Source: Dictyocoela muelleri (Eukaryota; Microsporidia). Taken from it: 10,477 nt of DNA. The stretch's first letter is position 1; each line of letters starts with the position of its first letter. The stretch spans positions 1 to 10,477 of the forward strand of contig SDVU01000793.1 in assembly GCA_016256075.1 (NCBI GenBank), read 5' to 3'. Of this stretch, positions 1 through 6,581 are shown in pieces. Below the pieces are notes generated by a model, which had not been told where the DNA came from, ran no database searches, and saw only the letters and a list, made by a program, of their open reading frames with translations. Both the position numbers and the translations under genes were made by a program.

Positions 1-132
1 GTCCACCTTTTACAGGGGTCAAAAAAATAAAATTGTAGACCCACTTTTACGTATGGCTATTAGCCCAATACTCCAAAAAATCATTTTTTAAAAAAATATT
101 ATCCAAGGAAAAATAAATTCCTGTTATACATT
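1..132. other. AT-rich stretch with no recognisable gene
   Basis: I see no open frame or conserved motif here. A short phrase of the type GTCCACCTTTTAC near position 1 recurs imperfectly about 38 bp later, but two imperfect copies do not make a convincing repeat. Confidence 0.4.
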
Positions 133-430
133 ATAAATTACATGTTGACAACATCCATAACTGCCAACCCGGTGAGTTGTCTCCTACCGTGGTCTGTGAC
201 CAGCTGTCTTGGTGTTCTAATAATACGTCACTTCCTAAGATACACAGAAGCCCAGCTGTATATGCGATCTTCGTTTTAGCAAAGACTCAGCAGAATACAG
301 GTAATTAGTGGCTTTTCATGAATTTTTATTTATCACTAATTTTTCCCGAGATGCGTCGCCGCACTCATCCCCATTCCTAGAAGAGTCTCTTCTGCTTCAT
401 TGTCATATTAGACCAAGTCTTAATCAGCTA
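133..430. repeat. Left copy of a diverged ~300-bp direct repeat
   Basis: This segment aligns by eye with 4018-4316 in the same orientation. Shared blocks include TTGACAACATC against TTAACAACATC, TTCAGCAGAATACAGGTAATT-type sequence, ACTCATCC and TGTCATATTAGA. The stretch from the AGCAGAATACAGG block to the TGTCATATTAGA block has the same length in both copies, so it has no net indel. The left copy is clearly richer in G+C between about 160 and 300 than the surrounding DNA. Both copies give related peptides in a plus-strand frame (for example GELS and QQNTGN), but neither is a usable gene and I do not recognise a family. It is most likely an old interspersed repeat. Confidence 0.65.
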
Positions 431-514
431 TACTACACTGAAACAACTGTATATTATACTATATTTTCATAGTTTTTGACTTTCAATGTCATTCTCTCAT
501 TATTTATTAAAGGG

Positions 515-587
515 TGACATCAGAGGGATTCGAACTTTGATACTTAAATTTTATATTCAAGAGTGTTAACCACTGAGCTATCTGACT
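515..587 (-). pseudogene. tRNA-like remnant or tRNA-derived element
   Basis: Read on the minus strand this is 73 nt, the length of a canonical tRNA. It has a perfect RNA polymerase III A-box phrase (TAGCTCAGTGG) and a near-perfect B-box (AGTTCGAATCC) at roughly tRNA spacing, and ends in ...TGATGTCA. Structure is poor. The D-stem strand GCTC has no GAGC partner, the T-stem keeps only one or two pairs next to the TTCGAAT loop, and the anticodon arm has an abnormal loop, so I cannot assign an amino acid. The 5' strand AGTCAGA can pair with TCTGATG only if the T-arm is shortened. The best reading is a decayed tRNA or the head of a tRNA-derived SINE. A diverged functional tRNA is less likely. Confidence 0.5.
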
Positions 588-1103
588 ACTGTTATACATT
601 AATTTCAGTTTTATTTTTAATAATTGTTGAACGCCAAATCAACACCCCCCCCTCCCAGATCAACACCCACTTTTTCAATAAATTTTATTTATATTATGAC
701 ATACAAAAAAATATTATTCTTAATTGTGTCTAAAATTTTTAGGGGTAAAAAAATTCTTTTCTACTTTTGGCAGGTTTTCCCACCATTTTGGAGGTAAATC
801 CAAAAAAAAAACAATTATGGGTGAAATGGAAGAATAAAAAGTTAAAATATTAAAAACTTATATTTTAAATATTTTAAATTTCAAGACTAAGAAATTAATA
901 TGTTTTATTAATAAAATATTTTTTTTATTTATATTTTAGTGTCTTTTAAATTCCCTTTTCTTTTAAAAAGAGAATAAACGACAATTAAATAACTTATATA
1001 ATTAATTTTAAAACACTTTTTAAATTTTTGATTTTTTTAAAATTTTATTTGGTTTTAATTAATATCAAAAAACTGCTGATTGTCAAAAAGTGGCGAAAAA
1101 GTG

Positions 1104-1207
1104 GGCTCATTGGCTCATTGTCTCATTGGCTCATTGGCTCATTGGCTCATTGGCTCATTGGCTCATTAGCTCATTGGCTCATTGGCTCATTGGCTCATTG
1201 GCTCATT
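1104..1207. repeat. 8-bp minisatellite (GGCTCATT)x13
   Basis: Thirteen contiguous copies of GGCTCATT, with single-base variants in the third (GTCTCATT) and ninth (AGCTCATT) units. The array lies inside the inverted-repeat element at 626-1400. Its near perfection suggests recent expansion. It translates to a Ser-Leu-Ala-His-Trp-Leu-Ile-Gly pattern that I regard as non-coding. Confidence 0.97.
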
Positions 1208-1293
1208 TTAAAAATGGGACATTTAGGTTGAAGTTATTTGGTGAGGGGCTTATTGGATGTGGGTGCTAAATGGTGGGGATGTCTAATCGGAGA

Positions 1294-1395
1294 GAGTGTT
1301 GAATTGGGGTGGGAGTTGATCTTGAGTGGGAGTTGATCTTGAGTGGGAGTTGATCTGGGGTGAGTGTCGATCTGGGGTGAGTGTCGATCTGGGGT
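1294..1395. repeat. 17-bp tandem array at the right end of the element
   Basis: Six contiguous 17-bp units: one GAGTGTTGAATTGGGGT, two GGGAGTTGATCTTGAGT, one hybrid, then two GAGTGTCGATCTGGGGT. The array ends 5 bp before the right end of the element. The complementary sequence occurs about twice near the left end (~636-670). The terminal inverted repeats are therefore built of tandem subunits, with more copies on the right. Confidence 0.93.
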
Positions 1396-1605
1396 TCGGC
1401 AATAATTTGTTTTTTTAGTTAATTTCCCAAATGAAATCGAAAAATGATAATTTTTTTAATATTTTGTAAATTTTGGGAAGAAATAAGATCTTTTATTTTA
1501 AATAAGTTAATTATATCAAATTTTTAATCAAATAGATATCTCTTTTCTATTCACTTAATTGATTGAAAAATATAATTATTTTTGTTGTATTTGATGGGTT
1601 ACACT

Positions 1606-1725
1606 CCATTTCATTATTATAGACACATTATTTCATTATTTTAGACACATTATTTCATTATTATAGACCCATCATTTCATTATTATAGACATACCATTTC
1701 ATTATTATAGACCCATCATTTCATT
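1606..1725. repeat. Left terminal array of 22-bp units
   Basis: Five full units and one partial unit of the type TCATTTCATTATTATAGACCCA. The array begins 4 bp inside the transposon end. Units differ at a few positions (CACATT, CCCATC or CATACC after TAGA). The same unit occurs in reverse complement at the other end of the transposon. Confidence 0.92.
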
Positions 1726-1815
1726 GTGCTTTTTTTGATGAGTTTAAAATAATTAGGTCCACAAATATCTAGAATTTTCTTTAAAAAAAGCCAATCCATA
1801 TTTGTGATAATACGG

Positions 1816-1953
1816 TAGTATGTCGAATATACAATACACAAACTGATTATTTTTAGAAATTAAAGTAAAAAACCTCAATAAAATCATTCTGGAATTAGCT
1901 CTTTCTAACAAAATACGGATATTTTTGAAATACCCTTCCATTAAAAAATTTTA
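1816..1953 (-). repeat. Left copy of an internal direct repeat of the transposon
   Basis: This aligns with 2661-2821 in the same orientation. Shared sequence includes GTATGTCG, CTGGAATTAGCTCTTTCTAAC and a CC(T)TCCAT(T)AAAAAATTTT block. On the minus strand both copies begin with a similar peptide, MEGYFKNIRILLERANSR here and MEGYFINMRPLLERANSR in the other copy. That resembles the C-terminal end of Tc1-type transposases, where a Tyr/Phe-Arg-His-Met stretch is followed by an R-C-x-N-R-E motif. I take it as a duplicated piece of the transposon end, not a separate gene. The 62-codon frame at 1753-1941 belongs to it. Confidence 0.6.
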
Positions 1954-2076
1954 AGCGCAGATCGGAAATGCTGAAGACTTAATTATGGGGGTTTATAGCA
2001 TTTTTCCGGAAAAAACCCGGAATTTTTTTGGACTTTTTATGGAGATTTGAAAAATCACAAAAAATAAAAAGAAAAC

Positions 2077-2411
2077 GGTTCTAACCTTCATTAAACACCT
2101 CCACACTCTAAAAAATATATCGTAAACTACGCCACATGGCATTAGCAAGGCAAAATAGAATTTCTCCTGTATCGTCTTCTATACACGCTGTAAAATCAGT
2201 TTTCAATATAAGCCGATATTACCGAATTTACTAAATTTTGGGCTTTGTCACAAAATTTACTAAATTAGGTAACATCGGATTATATTGAAAATCGATTTTA
2301 CAGCGTGTATAGAAGAATATACAAGGGATTTTATTTTACCTTGCTAATGCCATATTGCGCAGTTTACGATATATATTTTAGAGGGTGGGGGAGTAAGGAA
2401 AGTTAGAGCCC
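2077..2411. mobile_element. Foldback (long inverted repeat) element, ~335 bp
   Basis: Two arms of about 160 bp (2077-2240 and 2251-2411) are reverse complements of each other, roughly 85% identical by eye, with a 10-bp spacer (GGCTTTGTCA). Matching blocks include ATATCGTAAACT, ATGGCATTAGCAAGG and TTCTATACACGCTGTAAAATC. There is no coding capacity. It sits inside the Tc1/mariner-like element between the two copies of the internal direct repeat, so it is either a nested foldback MITE or the result of an inverted duplication. The outer limits are blurred because weak complementarity may continue to about 2040 and 2440. Confidence 0.85.
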
Positions 2412-2660
2412 TACCTTTTTGTGCTAAGAAAAAATTATAAATCCAATTTGGTTTTTAATTTAATTTATTTCTAATTAAAAAAAAATAATTTTAAATTACC
2501 GCAATTTCTATTTTATCAAATTTAATTTTTAATTAACCCTAATTACTATTTAATTCAATTCACTATTAATCCTTTTAATTTATTTCAATACAAAAATTTC
2601 TTGTTTTACAGAAAATATGCCGAAAAAAACGCGAAAATGACATTGTTTTGCCGATCAGCA

Positions 2661-2821
2661 GTATGTCGTACATAACAATACGCAAAGTATTATTTTTTTT
2701 TTAATTTAAGTAAAAAAAAACGTCAATTAATTTCTATTTTTAAATAAAATACAGTCTGGAATTAGCTCTTTCTAACAAAGGACGCATATTTATGAAATAT
2801 CCCTCCATAAAAAATTTTCAC
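2661..2821 (-). repeat. Right copy of the internal direct repeat
   Basis: This is the partner of 1816-1953, about 850 bp away in direct orientation, and it directly follows the broken transposase on the minus strand. The DNA match is strongest in CTGGAATTAGCTCTTTCTAAC. The encoded start (EGYFINMRPLLERANSR) fits the expected place of the transposase C-terminus, which suggests this copy is in its original position and the one at 1816 is the extra one. Confidence 0.6.
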
Positions 2822-3780
2822 CGACCATAATCTATTCTATAGAGCTTATAAGACTTGAACTATTCATATTTATCTCCACTCTCTTAAACAGGGTTTTATA
2901 CAGACAAAACTCTTTAATAGGCTTTATTTGAGGGGTTTAAGGTGGTAATAATTTCAATATGTAGTTGTTTAGATAAAGCCTTGCAACTTACTTACTTTTA
3001 TTAATTTCAGCATTATCAATTACAATATACTTTATATCGTTGGAGAAAAATAGTTAATTCGGTATTAATAAAATTAAGAAGATCATGGGATTTATAGCTG
3101 CCCGATTTTATCATATAAGCAAAAATGTCTTGAATTTAAATTGCACATAAAAGTGAAATATTGTTACTTTTCGAGTTTGCCACGTTTACATAACAGTTTA
3201 ATTTAGAGGAAAATACTCTAAATTATGATATGTGTGTAAATTAAATCCAGACTCGTCTAAAAAGAATAACTTGCTATCACGAATGTTATTTAAAAGAATT
3301 CCCACAACAAAAATCTAACTTCATTGTTAGAATTACTTTTTTGTTGATAGGTTTTAGGGTCATTTTCTTTCTCGTGTGACCATACTTTTTAAATTCTACA
3401 ATACTTTGAGTTGAGATGATAGATATTCAGTTTGACCACTAACGCTTTAAGGTAATCGCATTTATATTCCAGCTTAAGCCCGTATTTACACCCATCTCGA
3501 TGGCTATAATGTTCTTTTCAAAAGAAAATTCTTTTTTGTGGCGATTTTTTCTTTCGAATCGGGTCTTAAATTCTGATAAACCTTGAAACTCTACCAATAT
3601 TTTTATTTATAAACTCTTGGCTGTACTATGAGATATATTAAGTTTCCCGGCCATTCCCACTAACGAAATTTCTCCTGGAAGTAAACCCAAAAAACATTCT
3701 ACAATACCTTGGTTAACGGTGATATTAATTTTTCTGTTTATATTGCGATGTACTGATTCTTCTATCTATAATATATCTTG
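2755..3780 (-). pseudogene. Broken Tc1/mariner (IS630-type) DDE transposase
   Basis: Cut-and-paste transposase of the IS630-Tc1-mariner superfamily, read on the minus strand. The order of family motifs is intact. First is an N-terminal helix-turn-helix (ISLVGMAGKLNISHSTAKSL, about 3670-3611). Next is a linker with GLSWNINAITLK, then the first catalytic Asp in FFLDESGFNLHT (about 3263-3228). After it comes an ISLLCAI...GSYKSHDLLNFIN segment (about 3157-3066), then the second Asp in YIVIDNAEINKSK (about 3030-2990). A PP/LNPSN stretch (about 2950-2925) follows, where LPPYSPxLNPIE with the catalytic Glu would be expected. The frame is lost several times: an in-frame stop follows the helix-turn-helix, there are frame changes just before FLDESGF and before VIDNAE, and the NPIE Glu is not recognisable. 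It cannot make a working enzyme. Neighbouring 22-bp arrays and TA flanks mark the element's ends. Confidence 0.87.
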
Positions 3781-3879
3781 AGGATTATTATGTTCATTAT
3801 ACTTTGTTTTTTCATTGTTGTTTAAAAAAATTTTTGGAGTTGCATTAGAATATTTTCTACGTTATTTATCAAGATAATA

Positions 3880-4014
3880 ATAAATGATGGGTCTATATTA
3901 ATGAAATGATGGATTTATAATAATGAAATTATGGTTTATAATAATGAAATGATGGGTTCTATAATGAAATGACGGTCTAAAATAATGAAATGATGCGTCT
4001 ATAATAATAATGTA
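3880..4014. repeat. Right terminal array of 22-bp units, inverted
   Basis: About six degenerate 20-22 bp units of the type ATGATGGGTCTATAATAATGA, the reverse complement of the unit at 1606-1725. The array ends 3 bp inside the right end of the transposon. It is more degenerate than the left array. A minus-strand frame at 3898-4137 runs through this array into the adjacent repeat and is not a gene. Confidence 0.88.
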
Positions 4015-4017
4015 CTG

Positions 4018-4316
4018 TAGATTGAATTGCGTGTTAACAACATCTATATTTGCAAATCCAGAGAATTGTCTTCTGCCATAGACTTTAAACCTTTTGTTAC
4101 TGGTGTTCCGATAATAAGTCACTTTTAAGTAACCCATAAGCCCGCTATATGTGCGATTTTTGTTTAATCAATGATTCAGCAGAATACAGGTAATTGGTGA
4201 GGTTTTATTGGGTTTTTTAAGTTAAATGCATATTTTCTAAAAATATCATAACACTCATCCACAAATCTATGAAAGTATATATATTTTACTGTCATATTAG
4301 ATATTCTTAATCATCT
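4018..4316. repeat. Right copy of the diverged ~300-bp direct repeat
   Basis: Partner of 133-430 in the same orientation and about 3.9 kb away, with a more AT-rich composition. It starts exactly at the TA that borders the Tc1/mariner-like element. Either the repeat copy was cut by that insertion or its true left edge lies by chance at a TA. I could not find the missing left part next to 1600. The family is unknown. Confidence 0.6.
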
Positions 4317-4335
4317 TGTCGGGTTGTTTTTATGT

Positions 4336-4360
4336 TTTAGTCCGCAAGATGCGGACTAAA
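4336..4360. repeat. Perfect 11-bp hairpin
   Basis: TTTAGTCCGCA, loop AGA, TGCGGACTAAA: an 11-bp perfect inverted repeat with a 3-nt loop. It is GC-rich for this region and no gene ends beside it. It could be a transposon end structure or an intrinsically folding transcript element. The function is not known. Confidence 0.9.
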
Positions 4361-4544
4361 TTAAAAAAACGGATTATTTAAATAGAAAAAAAAAGAGATG
4401 TTTGAAGATTTTTTTTCTTTTAAACCCCACATTTCTCTTTTTTACAAAAAAATATTAATAAAAAATGGTAAATAATTTTTATTCAATCAATTTTATAGAA
4501 AAAAATTTAAAAACAGACAAAATTTTTAAAAAGACCCTGTTCTA

Positions 4545-5340
4545 TCACACGCATATTGTATTCCTAAAACAAAATTCAGATAAAAAGGGATTAATTGCCG
4601 GACCGGCCTCATTAGAATCATATTTACTTTGTAATTTTCTTATTACCGAGATTCTATCGATCCAATTTGTATGATTACCGTCTCTAGATACGATTTATCT
4701 TTAATGTTTTTTAGTAAATGGTGAAAATCCGTGAGATGAAAAGGTTAAATATGATTTATGTGAATCTGTTTAACGTTAGATACGGTCAAAATCTGCTCTC
4801 TGAAATTATAAAAAAAAATTCATGATCGTGAAGTAAAAAATAAAAAAAAATCCGGTGAATATATAGCCCACCAATCTTTCAAATTGTATTAGATAAATTT
4901 ATTTCAAATAAACCATGTCTATACGTCATTTGCGTTACATAAAAATAGATGATGTTCTATAACTGCCGATTTTCTTACACTCTCTGTCTAAAAAGGTTTA
5001 ACTTAGAATAAAATGTTGATCGAAATCTATTACAGTTTTTCGAAATGTTCACAGTTTCATAAATAATTACAAATTTTTTTGTACTAAACTAACATAATTT
5101 ATCCAAAACATCTCCGTAATCTAATTTTAAATATGAAATTTTTTTTTAATATTATTTTTTGCAGTGCAATCCCGTTTTTTGCACCGAAACCCTGAGGTTT
5201 CTTCTTTTATAATATTTATTATTTGATATATTCCCGCACACATCACGAATCACAAATTATTTTATCATCTCGAATTCTTGAAAAACTTTTATTGCTTCAA
5301 CACTATCTAGATTTCTTAATTCCCGAATTTTTATTTCTAC
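4545..5340 (-). pseudogene. Decayed ISXO2-like (Merlin superfamily) transposase
   Basis: Read on the minus strand, short peptides in family order span about 265 codons, the usual length of ISXO2-like transposases. The N-terminal part is VEIKIRELRNL then SVEAIKVFQEFEMIK (5340-5260). A zinc-ribbon-like stretch follows, ETSGFRCKKRDCTAKN (about 5205-5155), corresponding to the family's W/F-R-C-x4-C. Then come KTVIDFDQHF (about 5037-5008) and KKIGSY (4976-4959), followed by VIEHHLF where the family has V-E-I-D-E-S-x-F. The C-terminal part has GNHTNWIDR (4679-4653) for the conserved H-T-N-x-I-E, with Asp in place of the catalytic Glu, and then INPFLSEFCFR for L-x-x-Y-L-x-E-F-x-W/F-R. Several frame changes and stops separate the pieces, and no intact frame exists. 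No single motif is decisive, but the order and spacing are. The plus-strand frame at 4465-4674 is its antisense shadow. Confidence 0.65.
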
Positions 5341-5900
5341 TTATATCTGTGTATTATTTATGTTTCTTATTCATAATTGATTAAAAAATAAATTATTAAT
5401 TTTTCTAATCATTAAAAAAATTACTATATTTAGTAACCAATTCAGGTGTATGTCGTAAATTGTTTTTTTTGTCAACATTTATAAATAGATCGGAATTTGA
5501 TATATATTTCAAGTTTATTATGTCTATAATGTTATTGGTTATATAGGCGAATAAAGGTATATAAAGGAATAAAAAAATGATATAGATAGTTAGGCGGGAT
5601 TAACTAACCGTTTTTTAAATGAACATTTTTTGAATAAACATTATTTAACTAAAAGATCTAATACAATGTGAAAACAAAAATTTACGAAAAAAAATTAAAT
5701 ATATTGTAATAAATATATATTTTAAACCTCTAATCTGACAATGTTGAACATATATACCCAGATGTCTTGTAAGTTCCAATTTCAAAAAGAATGGTATTCT
5801 GCTCACTCGTCAATATCATGCGTTTTTTCTGACCGAATCGTAAAATTCAAGGATACTTAAATGAACAATACAGGAGTTTTAATTATTGAACTATCTAGCA
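5341..5900. other. AT-rich spacer with no recognisable gene
   Basis: I see no convincing gene. It is mostly A/T-rich sequence with homopolymer runs. A plus-strand stretch around 5765-5853 encodes CKFQFQKEWYSAHS and about 15 further open codons, slightly reminiscent of the TTF-type zinc finger that precedes hAT transposases, but too short to call. Confidence 0.4.
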
Positions 5901-6291
5901 CAGTAGTTTTCAAACCTTATTATGTCGAGTCGCCCTTTTAAAATTCATTTTTTTTTTTGGGGGGGGGGCGTACTTGTAAGATTTTATTTTATTTTGGGCG
6001 TACGAAAAAAAAATAATTAATTAAATATATATATATATATTAGTGTAAACTATGTGTTTGATGGATATCGAAAATATTTTCAATGTTAGGTCTTATATTT
6101 TTAAGAAAATTTCTAATTTCTTCATCAATTTATTGGGGATTTTTTCTTTTTTTTGCATTTGATTATTGCGAGTTTTTAAATTAGATTTCAACCCAAAGAC
6201 AGATCTAAAGTTTAAAAAATAAGTTTCTAAAATAAAAAAAATGTTCAGGAACACTTAACAAATGTCTAGGCGCACAGTTTGTGAAATACTG
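5901..6291. mobile_element. hAT-type MITE (391 bp)
   Basis: The ends carry hAT-like inverted repeats: CAGTAGTTTTCAAACCTT inward from 5901 and CAGTATTTCACAAACTGTGC inward from 6291, both matching the CAGTG-T-TCTCAAAC-type hAT terminus. Both are followed by a CGCC motif slightly further in. The 8 bp outside the ends agree at 7 of 8 positions (ATCTAGCA at 5893-5900, ATCTAGCC at 6292-6299), the target duplication length that hAT transposases make. The interior is non-coding and includes a T-run next to a G-run (about 5950-5968) and an (AT)n run (about 6026-6040). It would need a transposase supplied from elsewhere. Terminal divergence suggests an old insertion. Confidence 0.88.
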
Positions 6292-6305
6292 ATCTAGCCC
6301 ATTAT

Positions 6306-6398
6306 TTGACAATAAAAATGTATTAGCTAACAATAATAATGAAAAATTTGACAATAAGAATTAAAAAGTTGACAATAGGAATGAAATAGTTGACTAAA
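6306..6398. repeat. 21-bp tandem repeat, four to five degenerate units
   Basis: Units of the type TTGACAATAAGAATTAAAAAG at 6306, 6327, 6348 and 6369, with a decayed fifth beginning at 6390. The array begins 7 bp after the target duplication of the hAT-type MITE. No coding meaning is apparent. Confidence 0.8.
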
Positions 6399-6461
6399 TT
6401 ATCTAAGTGAAATTACCATATTCAAGAAAAATTTAAATTAAATATTTAATGTTATTAAATT

Positions 6462-6515
6462 TCTAATTAATTAAATATTTAAAAACATTAATATCTAATT
6501 AATTAAATATTTAAA
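6462..6515. repeat. 22-bp AT-rich direct repeat, period 32
   Basis: TCTAATTAATTAAATATTTAAA occurs at 6462-6483 and again at 6494-6515. It lies in the 3' flank of the helicase gene and is the last distinct structure before it. Confidence 0.85.
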
Positions 6516-6568
6516 TATTGCAAAATAAAAAATCCCATTTTACTGGCTCAGTATAATATTGATTAGAG

Positions 6569-6574
6569 TTTATT
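6569..6574 (-). promoter_or_regulatory. Polyadenylation signal AATAAA of the helicase gene
   Basis: On the minus strand AATAAA begins 8 nt after the TAA stop codon (6582-6584). In compact eukaryotic genomes such as microsporidia the signal commonly lies this close to, or overlaps, the stop codon. In such AT-rich DNA it could also occur by chance. Confidence 0.5.
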
Positions 6575-6581
6575 ATAATTA

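Larger units (their letters stand above)
626..1400. mobile_element. Non-autonomous inverted-repeat DNA element (775 bp)
   Basis: The ends are inverted repeats: GTTGAACGCCAAATC reading inward from 626 and GCCGAACCCCAGATC reading inward from 1400 (11 of 15 identical). The match continues inside as units of the type CCCAGATCAACACCCAC, and again further in (CCCACCATTT near 780 against its complement near 1272). The same 7 bases, AATAATT, lie directly outside both ends (619-625 and 1401-1407), as expected of a target-site duplication, although the AT-rich background weakens this. The interior has no coding capacity; an apparent plus-strand frame at 1028-1231 is only the translation of the 8-bp minisatellite. 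The superfamily is not identified. A 7-8 bp duplication would fit hAT- or Merlin-like integration, but the terminal bases match neither clearly. Confidence 0.7.
1602..4017 (-). mobile_element. Tc1/mariner-like transposon with nested insertion (2416 bp)
   Basis: The right terminus reads CAGTACATTATTATTATAG inward from 4017, starting with the CAGT typical of Tc1 ends. The left terminus starts CACTCCATTTC at 1602. A TA dinucleotide lies directly outside each end (1600-1601 and 4018-4019), the target always used by this superfamily. Both ends run into inverted arrays of a 22-bp unit. Inside, on the minus strand, is a broken IS630/Tc1-type transposase (about 2755-3780). The region between the transposase and the left end holds a second copy of a transposase-end-like segment and a foldback. 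At 2.4 kb it is longer than the usual 1.3-1.6 kb, explained by the duplication and the foldback. It appears to have inserted into the edge of the repeat copy at 4018-4316. Confidence 0.8.

Noticed and set aside
1028-1231. 67-codon plus-strand frame with SLAHWLIG repeats
   Set aside because: The repeated part is the translation of the (GGCTCATT)13 minisatellite, and the rest is AT-rich filler inside a non-coding inverted-repeat element.
1294-1725. CRISPR-like arrays formed by the 17-bp and 22-bp repeats
   Set aside because: Units are directly contiguous without spacers and the genomic context is eukaryotic and transposon-rich.
1753-1941. 62-codon minus-strand frame as an independent gene
   Set aside because: Its DNA is one of two copies of an internal transposon repeat; the first 18 codons match the segment at the end of the broken Tc1/mariner transposase.
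3898-4137. 79-codon minus-strand frame
   Set aside because: It crosses the transposon boundary at 4017. Half is the diverged 300-bp repeat and half is the 22-bp tandem array.
133-4316. Direct repeats at 133-430 and 4018-4316 as the two ends of a single long element
   Set aside because: The right copy abuts the TA of a DNA transposon, no element boundaries or duplications flank the pair, and the interior consists of unrelated DNA transposons.
4465-4674. 69-codon plus-strand frame as a small gene
   Set aside because: It lies antisense to the C-terminal part of the Merlin-like transposase remnant and resembles nothing I recognise.
5186-5201. GAAACC-CTGA-GGTTTC hairpin as a terminator
   Set aside because: It is a 6-bp stem only, inside the Merlin-like remnant, with no gene ending next to it; such short stems are expected by chance.
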